The notes: a model not told the origin generated them from the sequence alone. A stretch of 64,000 nucleotides of DNA from Xylanibacter brevis ATCC 19188 (GCF_000621725.1 NZ_JHXM01000017.1:40047-104046); one strand, 5' to 3'; shown: positions 33,759-41,802, counted from the first letter of the stretch. Numbers and translations: made by a program.

Positions 33759-34003
33759 GCCTCGCCTCCTTCCTCTTTAGCGTCGATTTCAGATTTGAAT
33801 TCTGCGAACTTGGTGTGGATGTAAATACTCACACCGAAAATGGAGCCAGCATAAATCAGACACTGCGCGAAGAACAGCAGCACAAAGTCAGATATTTCGC
33901 CTGTGGGCGGTACGACGAAGCCTGCGGTGGCCAGTGCAACACCAGCTAAGAGCATGGCGATGGCTGAATAGATTTGGACGTCGGTCCTTGTTTCTTTGGT
34001 CAT
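33755..34003 (-). CDS. Small two-segment membrane protein
   Basis: An 82-residue protein (start MTKETRTDVQ at 34003) with two membrane segments, about 11-30 (YSAIAMLLAGVALATAGFVV) and 39-60, and a charged C-terminal tail KFKSEIDAKEEGGEA. The size and layout are holin-like, but no lysis genes adjoin. An upstream in-frame ATG at 34033 lies inside the promoter box and is rejected. Coupled to the 71-residue gene downstream. Confidence 0.6.
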   Translation of the reverse strand: MTKETRTDVQIYSAIAMLLAGVALATAGFVVPPTGEISDFVLLFFAQCLIYAGSIFGVSIYIHTKFAEFKSEIDAKEEGGEA

Positions 34004-34028
34004 GTTGTGTTGGTTTAAAAGTTGATGG

Positions 34029-34038
34029 TGCAAAGGTA
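34029..34038 (-). promoter_or_regulatory. Promoter box of the two small genes
   Basis: TACCTTTGCA on the minus strand, 25 bp before the ATG at 34003. Confidence 0.6.
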
Positions 34039-34131
34039 TTGTTGCTTTTGTATTTACTAAAAGACAATTATCTGCGATACAAAAAAAGCCGGCACGATGT
34101 GCCAGCTTTGGAATTTATATGTTGTGTCGGA

Positions 34132-35205
34132 CTAATTGATGTAGAGAACAGAGCCTATTTCCAGAACAGAAAGTTTGCTCCCTGTTTTTTGAGCAGCTTT
34201 CTTTTCATTCTGTAGTGGTTCATCCCACGGGTGATTTGAAAGACAGAACTTCCCATGATGTACGGTGACGTACTGAAGAGCACCAAGGTCATCCATGACA
34301 TTTGGAAGTTGTTCTGGTAATGTGTGGATCTGCGCCCAGGTTTTATCATATTGTCCGTTTTCCAATATCGCAAGATTCATCTTTGGGAAACGTTGTCCAA
34401 TCTTTTTAAAATGAGGCGCATAGCCACTGTCTCCCCCCACAAAGATATGTTTACCATCAGGAGACTCTATAACGAATGACCCCCAAAGAGCCTGATTGCC
34501 TTTTAGCGCACGGCCAGAAAAATGGCGTGCTGGCATCTGGTGAAAGGTGAATCCGTCAGTGAAAGACTTGTGTTCATACCAGTCCAAGTCTGTGATATGT
34601 TCCTTTGGAAATCCCCAATACTCAAAGTGTTCTCCCACACCTAGGGGAACAACGACTTCTGCCACACGACTGCGGAGAGCCATTTGGGTATCATAGTCAA
34701 GATGGTCCCAATGATCATGTGATATCAGCATGTAGTCGATATCGGGCATATCCTCTGGCTTGTAGATATCGCTACCTTCGTATGGTTTATTAAACCAAGG
34801 TAACGGTGAAGCCGAAACGAGAACAGGATCAACGAGGATGCGTTTACCGCTCAGTTGCAGCAAATAAGAAGAATGGCCGAACCATATCATCCAGTCAACG
34901 TCCTTGGGCAGACTATTGATGTCGGTCTTAACAGATTTCACGGGCTTTTCCGGCCTCGTTCGAGGATGGCTGCCAAAGAGGTAGTCAAGGATGACGGCAA
35001 CACCGTTTCCTGTCATCATCTTAGTTGGTACTTCGTTTTGCCATTCACCATTCTTATAGTGAGCAGACTTTTTGATGCGTTCTAAACGTTCGCCAGTTGG
35101 CAGTTTACCAAACTGTGGGCGGTTGAGAAACACCACGGCAAAAAAACTGATTGTAACTATTATGCCTAATACAATGTATAATACACTCATTTTCTTAATT
35201 TTCAT
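34132..35205 (-). CDS. Membrane-anchored metallo-beta-lactamase-fold hydrolase (UlaG/NAPE-PLD-like)
   Basis: A 357-residue protein with an N-terminal membrane anchor (about 6-30). The MBL fold shows WFGHSSYLLQL, VDPVL, the metal motif SHDHWDHLD (HxHxDH), ARHFSGRA, FVGGDSGY and VTVHHGKF. This pattern matches the NAPE-PLD/RomA-type lipid or lactone hydrolases. The substrate is unknown. The start at 35205 (MKIKKMSVLY) follows a promoter box at 35241-35250. It is divergent from the AraC-type regulator gene, which is the obvious candidate controller. Confidence 0.85.
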   Translation of the reverse strand: MKIKKMSVLYIVLGIIVTISFFAVVFLNRPQFGKLPTGERLERIKKSAHYKNGEWQNEVPTKMMTGNGVAVILDYLFGSHPRTRPEKPVKSVKTDINSLPKDVDWMIWFGHSSYLLQLSGKRILVDPVLVSASPLPWFNKPYEGSDIYKPEDMPDIDYMLISHDHWDHLDYDTQMALRSRVAEVVVPLGVGEHFEYWGFPKEHITDLDWYEHKSFTDGFTFHQMPARHFSGRALKGNQALWGSFVIESPDGKHIFVGGDSGYAPHFKKIGQRFPKMNLAILENGQYDKTWAQIHTLPEQLPNVMDDLGALQYVTVHHGKFCLSNHPWDEPLQNEKKAAQKTGSKLSVLEIGSVLYIN

Positions 35206-35240
35206 TTTTTCTTTTTTATCGCTCAAATGTCTAATACGGC

Positions 35241-35250
35241 TGCAAAGATA
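35241..35250 (-). promoter_or_regulatory. Promoter box of the MBL hydrolase gene
   Basis: TATCTTTGCA on the minus strand, 36 bp before the ATG at 35205; it rules out a start at 35268. Confidence 0.65.
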
Positions 35251-35369
35251 CGAAGAAATTAGCGGCAAGTGATGTTTAATATCACCTTTTTTGATTCACA
35301 TTTTTCCGTATAGCGACATTTTGGACACAAAAACAGGATTGAAAGACATTAAGATATGAAAATTTTGTA

Positions 35370-35379
35370 TAATTTTGCA
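35370..35379 (+). promoter_or_regulatory. Promoter box of the AraC-family gene
   Basis: TAATTTTGCA, 16 bp before the ATG at 35395; it rules out the earlier in-frame ATG at 35356. Confidence 0.65.
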
Positions 35380-35394
35380 TGCAAAAGAGGAATT

Positions 35395-36297
35395 ATGAGA
35401 CATCAAGAGGAACTGACGATTCAGTCGCTGACCCAAAACGAAGACCTGAAGGTAGGCTATTCTGATAATGACATCGTGATTGTAGATAGCATTCAGACTT
35501 ATACAGAAGAATGCCGTGCCCATATGACCATGAACTCTATTCTGCTCTGTACCAATGGCAGAATGAACGCAAAGATGAACGGTATGGAACTAGAGCTCAG
35601 CAGACATCAGTTGGCTGTCATTCCAGAGAATGTCATGATGACCGAAGTGATGGTGAGTCCAGATTTCAATATGAAGGCGATTTTTCTCACCAATGATATT
35701 CTCCAGTCATTCCTGCATGAGAAAATGAAAGTGTGGAATGATATGCTATATGTTCATAAGTCGCATATTATCACTATCGACGAAGAACGAGAAAAGATGT
35801 TCGGTCATTTTTACGATCTCTTACTTCATCATCTGAAGCATTATCAAGAGAATCCATACATGTTAGATGTCGTTCATTCGCTTATACGCTCGGAAATTCT
35901 CGCTCTTTGCGGCATGATGAAGCAGACGCTGCCAGCTGGCACAAAGAGTCATATCATCAAATCAGCGAATGGACATTTCCAGCAGTTCCTTGACCTGATA
36001 CATTCAAGTAATGTGAAATATCGGTCTGTTGAAGACTATGCAGCAGAACTGTGTATCACACCCAAATACCTGTCAGCTATCTGTAAACGACAGTCAGGTA
36101 AAACAGCCAGTGAATGGATACGTGAGCAAGTGATAGCTGATATAAGATACCGTCTTCTACAGACAGATATGAGTATCAAGGAAATAAGTAACGTGATGAA
36201 TTTCCCTAATCCATCTTTCTTTGGAAGATATGTGAAACTATATTTGGGTGTGACTCCTCAACAATACAGGAATAACAAAATTCTAAAGATGGATTAA
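35395..36297 (+). CDS. AraC-family transcriptional regulator
   Basis: A 300-residue regulator. The N-terminal cupin-like sensor spans about 1-160 (LLCTNGRMNAKMNGMELELS, LAVIPENVMM). The C-terminal double HTH follows: SVEDYAAELCITPKYLSAIC, then MSIKEISNVMNFPNPSFFGR and the family end YLGVTPQQYRN. It probably controls itself and the divergent MBL hydrolase gene, since the two promoters are 120 bp apart. The effector is unknown. Confidence 0.92.
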   Translation: MRHQEELTIQSLTQNEDLKVGYSDNDIVIVDSIQTYTEECRAHMTMNSILLCTNGRMNAKMNGMELELSRHQLAVIPENVMMTEVMVSPDFNMKAIFLTNDILQSFLHEKMKVWNDMLYVHKSHIITIDEEREKMFGHFYDLLLHHLKHYQENPYMLDVVHSLIRSEILALCGMMKQTLPAGTKSHIIKSANGHFQQFLDLIHSSNVKYRSVEDYAAELCITPKYLSAICKRQSGKTASEWIREQVIADIRYRLLQTDMSIKEISNVMNFPNPSFFGRYVKLYLGVTPQQYRNNKILKMD

Positions 36298-36618
36298 TCC
36301 CAAATCTTCATCATCTCGGCAACGACTGTAAATGATAACGTTAAACTATACCAAAAAATAATTCAAAAGTTAGTGCTGCAAAGATACAAAAAGTTTGTTA
36401 TACATCACTTATTGCTGATATATTTTTTGTTTCGTTAGGATCAGACGGTACCTGTGCCTCCTACTCTGTGATGTAGCGCTAACAAATTTGCTATTATGAG
36501 TCACCTTAATTATTACGTAAAACTCTGCTCTACGTGATAATCCTTTCGATTTATATAGCGGTATCCTTTTCAGTTATTATCTACATGTTTGAGTCGCCTT
36601 GATATTGCATGATTGCTC
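36298..36618. other. Intergenic region without recognisable gene
   Basis: An AT-rich 321-bp gap between converging units. It contains an orphan minus-strand box TATCTTTGCA at 36378-36387 that would only read into the 3' end of the AraC gene, and a short minus-strand frame ending VVAEMMKIWD next to the AraC stop. Possibly debris of a lost gene. Confidence 0.4.
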
Positions 36619-36855
36619 CTATAAGTAGAAGGAGAATTTCGAGCCCTTACTGCCAATGCCTTCATGGTCAGCGAAGAGGGGGAACTGGCAACAGAGGTCG
36701 CTGGCCTGTTCGTCATCCAGTGCAATGGAAAGCTCTAGCTCGATGGCCATGCGTTGGTCGTTATATCTGAGGTCCCAGATACACACTCCGAGAACGGCGT
36801 TCACTACCGTCCTTATCTCGTCCTGCGTGCGCCAGATGGAGTCGAAGTCAGTCAT
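36619..36855 (-). CDS. Small hypothetical protein, family A (78 aa)
   Basis: A 78-residue protein, [40 protein letters not shown]. It overlaps the end of the acetyltransferase gene by 4 bp and is the last gene of a four-gene operon. A paralogue at 41331-41501 shares the first 22 and the WDLRYND segment but carries a 13-codon repeat insertion. No function is recognised. Confidence 0.6.
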   Translation of the reverse strand: MTDFDSIWRTQDEIRTVVNAVLGVCIWDLRYNDQRMAIELELSIALDDEQASDLCCQFPLFADHEGIGSKGSKFSFYL

Positions 36856-37394
36856 GACTGTTTGATATCCTTTTTGAATACGGCAGGGTTGCCTGCCACC
36901 AATGTTCGTGCCGCTACATCCTTAGTTACCACAGAACCTGCAGCTATAACGGCACCATCGCCAATTGTTACTCCTGGTAAGATGGTGGAATGACCACCAA
37001 TCCAAACATCGTTTCCTATGGTAATAGGGCTACCATAAACATCAAGAACGCGACCTTCCGGCTCCAGTCGGTGTCCTGCGGTAAAGATACCAACATCTGG
37101 GCCTATCAGACAGTTGTCTCCAATACGTATTTCCGCCAGGTCAAGCATTGTACAATTATAGTCGGCATGGAAGTTATCACCCACATGAATATTCTGTCCG
37201 AAATCACAATGGAAATTATCGCCCACAAAGGGAGCGCTTCCTACAGATCCAAATAGCTCACGAATGAGTGTTTCTTTATCTTTGAAGTCCGCCAGTGTCA
37301 TGCTGTTCATCTGTTTGACTGTTGCCGAAGCCTTTGCCATTATCATCTGCACCTCCGGGCTTATGTCTGTGCGACTATACCATTTCTTTTCCAT
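36852..37394 (-). CDS. Maltose/galactoside O-acetyltransferase-like protein (left-handed beta-helix)
   Basis: A 180-residue hexapeptide-repeat acetyltransferase of the Maa/LacA/NodL group. Visible are the Maa N-terminal helix region, [20 protein letters not shown], the catalytic His in [10 protein letters not shown], and the C-terminal coils [32 protein letters not shown]. It transfers acetyl from acetyl-CoA to a sugar hydroxyl. It begins 3 bp after the family B gene and ends overlapping the family A gene. Confidence 0.93.
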   Translation of the reverse strand: MEKKWYSRTDISPEVQMIMAKASATVKQMNSMTLADFKDKETLIRELFGSVGSAPFVGDNFHCDFGQNIHVGDNFHADYNCTMLDLAEIRIGDNCLIGPDVGIFTAGHRLEPEGRVLDVYGSPITIGNDVWIGGHSTILPGVTIGDGAVIAAGSVVTKDVAARTLVAGNPAVFKKDIKQS

Positions 37395-37397
37395 ACT

Positions 37398-37736
37398 TTA
37401 TCTGATAATTTTTGCTTTCTGAAGGTTATCGAAGTCGTCCCAGAAGTTCTCCTGTTCGGGAGTGGTGAAACCATCGTTCTCTATTTCCTTCAAGATGGCA
37501 TCCAGCAACTGTGCTTTGGAGATGTTCAGGCTTGGGGCTACGTCGATGGGGTAAGTGAGGATGTCACCCAACGAGCCTACGTGGCAGTTCGTAACGGCAA
37601 TGTCACCGTTTGCAACGTTTACCTGAATATGGCGGGTTGTGCCATATTCGGGTATCGTGTTACAGAGCTTCTGGTATAGTGGATTGTCGCTATACTGTTC
37701 AGAATCTACAGAGTTGATGAGTTCGCGGAGTGTCAT
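37398..37736 (-). CDS. Hypothetical protein, family B (112 aa), intact copy 1
   Basis: A 112-residue protein of a family I do not recognise: MTLRELINSVDSEQYSDNPL, EYGTTRHIQVNVANGDIAV, VGSLGDILTYPIDV, LDAILKEIENDGFTTPEQE, DDLQKAKIIR-type end. A second intact copy lies at 43388-43726 and a C-terminal remnant at 44795-44900. Its ATG overlaps the stop of the rubrerythrin-like gene by 4 bp. A soluble mixed alpha/beta fold is likely. Confidence 0.65.
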   Translation of the reverse strand: MTLRELINSVDSEQYSDNPLYQKLCNTIPEYGTTRHIQVNVANGDIAVTNCHVGSLGDILTYPIDVAPSLNISKAQLLDAILKEIENDGFTTPEQENFWDDFDNLQKAKIIR

Positions 37737-38113
37737 AGCAGCCCTGATACGATATCACCATGACGATGCTCGTCATTCTTTACGCTTTCAACCTCGGGGA
37801 AGTCGGCAATCAGATGCTCATAGGCTACGGCTGCGTCGTATTCCCCTTTAGCGATGATTTTGTATAGTTGCTTCTTGCCCAACAGATAATAGAGTATGGG
37901 CATGATGCGGGCCATCGTCTTCTTTGGTTTCAATACCTGCTTTGTATAGGCATGGAACACGCTTGCGTGCCTGCCTTCTTCCTTTGCTAACTGCAGGAAC
38001 GCCTCACGTTCCTTATCCGTCTTGACCACCTTAGCCAGACGCTGATACATCAGTACGGCATTAAGTTCGCCCTGCTGACTACGTAGTAATTCTTTTAATT
38101 GTTCTTGTGTCAT
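37733..38113 (-). CDS. Rubrerythrin-like ferritin-fold protein
   Basis: A 126-residue four-helix protein. Diiron-type ligands are visible as Glu16 in QQGELNAVLMYQ, an ExxH in AKEEGRHASVF, a third-helix Glu in GEYDAAVAYEHL, and a final ExxH-like set in KNDEHRHGDI. Such domains detoxify peroxide or store iron. There is no rubredoxin domain, so an external electron donor would be needed. It lies 7 bp after the deleted SDR gene and is coupled to the family B gene. A degenerate remnant of the same family lies at 21992-22125. Confidence 0.75.
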   Translation of the reverse strand: MTQEQLKELLRSQQGELNAVLMYQRLAKVVKTDKEREAFLQLAKEEGRHASVFHAYTKQVLKPKKTMARIMPILYYLLGKKQLYKIIAKGEYDAAVAYEHLIADFPEVESVKNDEHRHGDIVSGLL

Positions 38114-38120
38114 TATTCTG

Positions 38121-38249
38121 TTATAACTCTAATTTCCAACCATTATCCCCGTGATAGATCATCTGGCGTGTCATTCCACCGTCGATGCAGCGGCCTATGC
38201 CCTGAGCACCTCCAGCCACAACGACTACCTTATTCGTGAAATATCCCAT
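38121..38249 (-). pseudogene. Short-chain dehydrogenase reduced to 42 codons by an internal deletion
   Basis: The frame joins an SDR N-terminus (MGYFTNKVVVVAGGAQGIGR, the TGxxxGxG cofactor loop) directly to an SDR C-terminus (CIDGGMTRQMIYHGDNGWKL then EL), leaving out about 190 residues, including the Tyr-Lys active site. The reading frame is intact from ATG 38249 to TAA 38121. It heads the rubrerythrin operon. A second C-terminal SDR remnant with the same ending (IYHGDNGWK) lies at 45494-45593. Confidence 0.8.
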
Positions 38250-38290
38250 TGTATTTTATCCTCTAAATACTAAAGTATTGTAATTATCGC

Positions 38291-38300
38291 GACAAAGATA
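38291..38300 (-). promoter_or_regulatory. Promoter box of the SDR remnant-rubrerythrin operon
   Basis: TATCTTTGTC on the minus strand, 42 bp before the SDR remnant start. Confidence 0.5.
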
Positions 38301-38322
38301 CAAAATTATAGGGAATTTTGAC

Positions 38323-38332
38323 TAACTTTGCA
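38323..38332 (+). promoter_or_regulatory. Promoter box of the GlsB-like gene
   Basis: TAACTTTGCA, 29 bp before the ATG at 38361; divergent from the preceding promoter. Confidence 0.6.
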
Positions 38333-38360
38333 ATAGCATTTAAGAAGAATTGTGATAGAT

Positions 38361-38624
38361 ATGTTAGAACACATCGCAGATTTTACGGCTTGGCCGATAT
38401 TGACGGGAATATGTATTGGCTATGTTGCCAACCGCATTATGAGCGGTGAGGGCAAGGGATGCTGCATGAACTTCGTTGTAGGCATCGTAGGCAGTTATGC
38501 AGGTACTTTCATCAGTCATTTGCTGAACATCGAACTGTTTGGCAAGGGTTATCTTTCCAACTTTGTGTTCTGTGTGGCAGGGGCCGTAACTGTATTGTGG
38601 ATTTGGAAGAAACTGTTTGATTGA
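38361..38624 (+). CDS. GlsB/YeaQ/YmgE-family small membrane protein
   Basis: An 87-residue protein with three membrane segments and the family pattern GICIGYVANRIMSGEGKG followed by FVVGIVGSYAGTFI. Members are induced by general or envelope stress; no mechanism is known. The ATG at 38361 is preferred to a GTG three codons earlier. The family C gene begins 2 bp after its stop. Confidence 0.8.
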   Translation: MLEHIADFTAWPILTGICIGYVANRIMSGEGKGCCMNFVVGIVGSYAGTFISHLLNIELFGKGYLSNFVFCVAGAVTVLWIWKKLFD

Positions 38625-38626
38625 GT

Positions 38627-38860
38627 ATGCTGACGATTGATACAACCAACATGTGCTCACATCTGCAGAAGAAACTGTTTGAAGATGATGGCATCTATCA
38701 TCCTCTGTGGATGGCCATGCAGGATGATGCAGAGCTGACAGCTGTAGTCCGCTCCCGACAGCTTCATATCTACCGCAATGGTAAGAAGGTGCTTGTGCTG
38801 GCAGGGAAGGCTACTCCAAAGATTATCAGAGAAGATAAACTCTGCGAAATGGCATTATAA
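38627..38860 (+). CDS. Hypothetical protein, family C (77 aa), copy 1
   Basis: A 77-residue protein: MLTIDTTNMCSHLQKKLFED, DGIYHPLWMAMQDDAEL, SRQLHIYRNGKKVLVLAGKA. Nearly the same protein is encoded at 49157-49390 (about three quarters identical by eye). No family is recognised. In both places it sits between unlike partners: here after GlsB-like and 1 bp before a CPBP protease, there after YjbR and overlapping an MBL hydrolase. Confidence 0.65.
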   Translation: MLTIDTTNMCSHLQKKLFEDDGIYHPLWMAMQDDAELTAVVRSRQLHIYRNGKKVLVLAGKATPKIIREDKLCEMAL

Positions 38861-38861
38861 T

Positions 38862-39563
38862 ATGGACTTTATCTTGAAACAAAACTTAAGTTATAAGAAC
38901 ATTCATATTGGCGCAATAGCTACTTTTTATATAATAGCCTTATTGGTGCGCTTGATATCATTGCATGTTGCCGACAAATGTCCTGCAATTGAAACGAACT
39001 ATGCATTTCAAGTTTCTGCAGCGCTTGTCACGGGGCTTGGTCCCGCCCTTGGAGCATTGGTGGCTATGTTCCTTTTCAAACGTAAAACGGAATATACCCT
39101 CATAGGCAAGTCTGCCTGGAAATCCATTACGACTATAGTTATACCATGCATTGTTTTTGGCATTATTGGCGGATGGAACCTCGGCGTGACATGTTTTTGG
39201 GCATTTGCTTATGGGCTTTTGGAAGAATATGGTTGGCGAGGATTTTTGCAATATGAACTCAGGAATTTGCCTGTGTGGCAGTATGTACTGATCATCACGG
39301 TGATGTGGTTCCTGTGGCATCTGAATTTGAATCAGCGAAGTGTCTTGACATTCTTCCCACTTCTACTCTTCGCTTCATGGGGAATAGGAAAGGTGGCAAC
39401 TGATACTCATTCGCTGCTTTTCTGTGCAGCTTTTCATGGCATCGTCAACTTCTCGAAACACGGGTTGCTTTCCGATACCCCCTATTTCGTAGCATTCATC
39501 GGCATCATAGCATTTTGGATTATTACATGGTATTTTGTTAATATTTCCCCTAAACAGCACTGA
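38862..39563 (+). CDS. CPBP-family intramembrane metalloprotease
   Basis: A 233-residue membrane protein with about eight segments. The Abi/CPBP motifs are complete: EEYGWRG (EExxxR), WFLWHLN (FxxxH), and FHGIVN (HxxxN). Relatives include type II CAAX prenyl endopeptidases and bacteriocin-immunity proteins. The substrate is unknown. The ATG at 38862 follows the family C stop by 1 bp, so an upstream in-frame ATG overlapping that gene is rejected. Confidence 0.88.
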   Translation: MDFILKQNLSYKNIHIGAIATFYIIALLVRLISLHVADKCPAIETNYAFQVSAALVTGLGPALGALVAMFLFKRKTEYTLIGKSAWKSITTIVIPCIVFGIIGGWNLGVTCFWAFAYGLLEEYGWRGFLQYELRNLPVWQYVLIITVMWFLWHLNLNQRSVLTFFPLLLFASWGIGKVATDTHSLLFCAAFHGIVNFSKHGLLSDTPYFVAFIGIIAFWIITWYFVNISPKQH

Positions 39564-39599
39564 TTCTATTAGCTCAAATAGCCCTTATATATTTCATCT

Positions 39600-40148
39600 A
39601 TGCTTAGAGACTTCATCGCAATCGACTTTGAAACGGCCAATCAGGAGCCGTCGAGTGTCTGCTCAGTAGGAGTAATCATGGTGCGTGAAGGGCAGATAGT
39701 TGACTCGTTCTACAGTCTGATTCAGCCTGAGCCAAACTACTATAATTATTGGTGTCAGCGGGTGCATGGTATTTCACAAGACGACACAGACGATGCGCCA
39801 GTATTTTCCAAAGTATGGCAGCAGTTGGAGGAGCGTATTGTCGAAGTATATTATTCTGATCAAGAAATTGACGACATAAGATACCAGATTGCCACCATTC
39901 CTTTCGTGGCTCACAATGCCCGCTTCGATGAAGGTTGTCTGAAGGCTGTGTTCAAGATGTACCAGATGGACTATCCTGATTATCGTTTCTACGATACTCT
40001 GACTGCTTCCCGTAGACAATTTGGCCAATCACTGCCCAATCACCAGCTTCAAACCGTAGCATCTGCCTGTGGTTATGACCTACAGAACCATCACCATGCC
40101 TTGGCCGATGCAGAAGCCTGTGCCGCAATAGCATTATATCTATTGTAA
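39600..40148 (+). CDS. DEDDh 3'-5' exonuclease (DnaQ-like)
   Basis: A 182-residue single-domain exonuclease. Motif Exo I is FIAIDFETAN (Asp, Glu), Exo II FVAHNARFDEG, and Exo III HHHALADAEACA (DEDDh His and Asp). Small stand-alone members proofread or trim DNA or RNA ends; no polymerase or BRCT domain is attached. It lies 36 bp after the CPBP gene and may share its transcript. Confidence 0.92.
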   Translation: MLRDFIAIDFETANQEPSSVCSVGVIMVREGQIVDSFYSLIQPEPNYYNYWCQRVHGISQDDTDDAPVFSKVWQQLEERIVEVYYSDQEIDDIRYQIATIPFVAHNARFDEGCLKAVFKMYQMDYPDYRFYDTLTASRRQFGQSLPNHQLQTVASACGYDLQNHHHALADAEACAAIALYLL

Positions 40149-40157
40149 AACACCAAT

Positions 40158-40204
40158 GTTTAAAGGAGTTTAAGGAATTGTCAGCATAGTTTATCGTAGT
40201 TTAA
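40158..40204 (+). promoter_or_regulatory. GTTTAA array upstream of hsp20 copy 1
   Basis: GTTTAA at 40158, 40168 and 40199, and GTTTAT at 40189. Offsets 0, 10, 31 and 41 place all four on one face of the helix. The same array, with the same offsets, precedes hsp20 copy 2. Likely activator sites. Confidence 0.55.
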
Positions 40205-40247
40205 AATTTGTGCCATACAGACCCGTTCCGAGTGCCAATCTGTCAAT

Positions 40248-40263
40248 CGGCACGAAAGTTGTA
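40248..40263 (+). promoter_or_regulatory. Sigma-54-like -24/-12 element, hsp20 copy 1
   Basis: CGGCACGAAAGTTGTA compared with the consensus TGGCACGnnnnTTGCW: the GG at -24 is kept, the -12 GC reads GT. Located about 85 bp before the hsp20 ATG. Confidence 0.4.
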
Positions 40264-40334
40264 CTATGTCTGGTGAAAGCTAGAGCGAAAGCCGAGGCGA
40301 TCAAGAACAAATAAGTTAAACTAAAAGTATAATT

Positions 40335-40340
40335 AGGAGG
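40335..40340 (+). promoter_or_regulatory. Strong Shine-Dalgarno of hsp20 copy 1
   Basis: AGGAGG, 8 bp before the ATG at 40349. Such a site is unusual in this window, where most genes lack one, and it is fully conserved in copy 2 (52070-52075). Confidence 0.8.
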
Positions 40341-40348
40341 TATTGATT

Positions 40349-40771
40349 ATGTTACCAGTAATGTTTCAGAACAGTTGGATGCCAACAGTATTTGAGGATT
40401 TCTTTAACAATGATTGGATGCCTCGTGCCAACAGTACAGCACCCGCAGTCAATGTCAAGGAGAACGACAAGAGTTACATCATGGAACTTGCTGCTCCAGG
40501 CATCAAGAAAGAATATTGCCGCGTAGGCATCAATGACGAGGGCAACCTCACCATCGCCATTGAGAACAAACAGGAACACAAGCATGAGGACAGTCACCGT
40601 CACTACTTGCGCCGTGAGTTCAGCTATTCTAACTACGAGCAGAACTACACACTGCCAGACGATGTGGTCCGCGACAAGATTTCTGCCAAGGTAGAGGACG
40701 GCATTCTGACCATCACGATGCCAAAGTCCGAACCGAAAGAGAAGGTTACCAAGGCCATTGATGTCTCGTAA
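40349..40771 (+). CDS. Hsp20/alpha-crystallin small heat-shock protein, copy 1
   Basis: A 140-residue holdase chaperone that binds unfolding proteins without ATP. The alpha-crystallin domain spans about 32-140, with VNVKENDKSYIMELAAPGIK, FSYSNYEQNYTLPDDVVRDK and the family signature VEDGILTITMPK. The N-terminal arm is short. Copy 2 at 52084-52506 differs at only six residues. The ATG at 40349 is fixed by the AGGAGG upstream. The conserved leader and upstream array suggest tight stress control. Confidence 0.95.
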   Translation: MLPVMFQNSWMPTVFEDFFNNDWMPRANSTAPAVNVKENDKSYIMELAAPGIKKEYCRVGINDEGNLTIAIENKQEHKHEDSHRHYLRREFSYSNYEQNYTLPDDVVRDKISAKVEDGILTITMPKSEPKEKVTKAIDVS

Positions 40772-40796
40772 ACAGTTCATCTTGCTAAATAGTAAA

Positions 40797-40822
40797 ACCC
40801 TGACTTGCTTTGCAGGCCAGGG
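40797..40822 (+). terminator. Terminator of hsp20 copy 1
   Basis: CCCTGAC/GCCAGGG stem (one mismatch) with loop TTGCTTTGCAG, followed by CCTTTTG. Confidence 0.6.
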
Positions 40823-40839
40823 CCTTTTGTATGTATATG

Positions 40840-41083
40840 TGAAGTAATAATCATCGATGAAGAGATCACGCGCATAAGCCTCGTAATCGAAGTACGAAGC
40901 CAGATGGCCCATCATATCATCCAGATTGTAGCACTCATCAATGATATGCTCAGCGAAATCCTTTTCAGATTCCCATTTACCCATGTAGCGCTCCTTGAAG
41001 CTTTCTATGCTTTCATTGCCGAAAGCATCTGAGAACGCTTCGAAGGCTTCCCTGTCATCATCATCCAAATCAGCAAACTCCAT
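40840..41083 (-). pseudogene. C-terminal fragment of an ArdA-like antirestriction gene
   Basis: The frame from ATG 41083 reads EFADLDDDDREAFEAFSDAF, SIESFKERYMGKWESEKDFA and GHLASYFDYEAYARDLFIDD, the C-terminal domain of ArdA, a DNA-mimic inhibitor of type I restriction. The N-terminal half is missing (interrupted upstream near 41140), and the frame then runs on through the hsp20 terminator without its own stop. ArdA genes travel on conjugative elements, so this is a trace of one. Confidence 0.65.
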
Positions 41084-41298
41084 GATTTTATCAGATCTTT
41101 CTTCATCGATACCACTTTCTGAATATGTAAATAGTAATTGAAAAGTATACCATCATAATAATCGAAAAGGGTACCACGTAGACTAGAGTTTTACGTTATA
41201 TATATGGTAGCTCGGAAGAGCGCTGTAATTGTTGTGTGGCTGAAGGTGCACCAATGAATAAGGGAGATTTCTTCAAGGAAGATTGAAACTAATAGAAT

Positions 41299-41334
41299 AA
41301 GAAACGGCGGCCCACACGACCTGCCGTTTCTTAC
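41299..41334. terminator. Hairpin downstream of the hxlR operon
   Basis: Stem TAAGAAACGGC / GCCGTTTCTTA around about 13 bases; it overlaps the stop codon of the small minus-strand gene. Confidence 0.55.
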
Positions 41335-41501
41335 ATTAGCTCCAACTCGATAGCCATGCGTCGGTCGTTATACCTGAGGTCCCAGATACATTCTTGCGTC
41401 CCTTCGGTAGCAAGCGGCGAAGCCGAGCGCACCCAGAGAACGGCGTTCACTACCGTTCGGATTTCGTCCTGTGAGCGCCAGATTGCGTCGTAGTCAGTCA
41501 T
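41331..41501 (-). CDS. Small hypothetical protein, family A paralogue with repeat insertion (56 aa)
   Basis: A 56-residue frame, [20 protein letters not shown], then VLWV, then 13 codons RSASPLATEGTQE, then [19 protein letters not shown]. Without the insert it parallels family A at 36619-36855 but ends about 24 residues sooner. The insert is encoded by the 39-bp dispersed repeat. The ATG overlaps the previous stop by 8 bp. Whether it is still functional is unclear. Confidence 0.5.
   Translation of the reverse strand: MTDYDAIWRSQDEIRTVVNAVLWVRSASPLATEGTQECIWDLRYNDRRMAIELELM
41391..41429 (-). repeat. 39-bp dispersed repeat, copy 2, inside a coding frame
   Basis: On the minus strand it begins CGCTCG and ends GACGCAAGAA like copy 1 at 8948-8988, with two bases fewer. 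It adds exactly 13 codons to the family A paralogue. Confidence 0.75.
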
Positions 41502-41802
41502 AATATTCTATTTTCAGCAGCTCACTCACATTGAGATCGTCATGAAAACCATCGTCGTACTTGTAGACGATACGAAGGCCGCGATACGTCGATGGCACCT
41601 TCAGCGTATCCAACAGGTGCCACTTAGGACGTCCGAAGTCGTACGACTCTCTATCTAGGATAATGCGGTTTGATACAAAGTCGAAAGCGTAGTAGCCACC
41701 ACCAATGCATTGGTCGCCTGGCTTCAGTAGGTGCTTGTGCTGGTCAACCATTCCCAGACGGAAAACGCCGTCCATTGTGATGATGAATTTGGGTAGTAGC
41801 AT
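41494..41802 (-). CDS. Hypothetical protein in the hxlR operon
   Basis: A 102-residue beta-rich protein: MLLPKFIITMDGVFRLGMVD, GGYYAFDFVSNRIILDRESY, YRGLRIVYKYDDGFHDDLN. No family is recognised. It starts 4 bp after the hxlR stop, so it is co-transcribed, and overlaps the family A paralogue by 8 bp. Confidence 0.6.
   Translation of the reverse strand: MLLPKFIITMDGVFRLGMVDQHKHLLKPGDQCIGGGYYAFDFVSNRIILDRESYDFGRPKWHLLDTLKVPSTYRGLRIVYKYDDGFHDDLNVSELLKIEYYD

Noticed and set aside
36378..36387. A minus-strand box TATCTTTGCA as promoter of a new gene.
   Set aside because: Downstream there is only a few-codon frame before the AraC gene end, and no TTTG lies 20 bp upstream.
40352..41083. A 243-codon minus-strand frame across hsp20 copy 1.
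   Set aside because: Only the first about 80 codons resemble a protein family (ArdA); the rest is antisense of hsp20 and its terminator.
41205..41245. A tRNA-like D-arm string (GGTAGCTCGGAAGAGCG).
   Set aside because: No matching acceptor, anticodon or T arm can be drawn around it.
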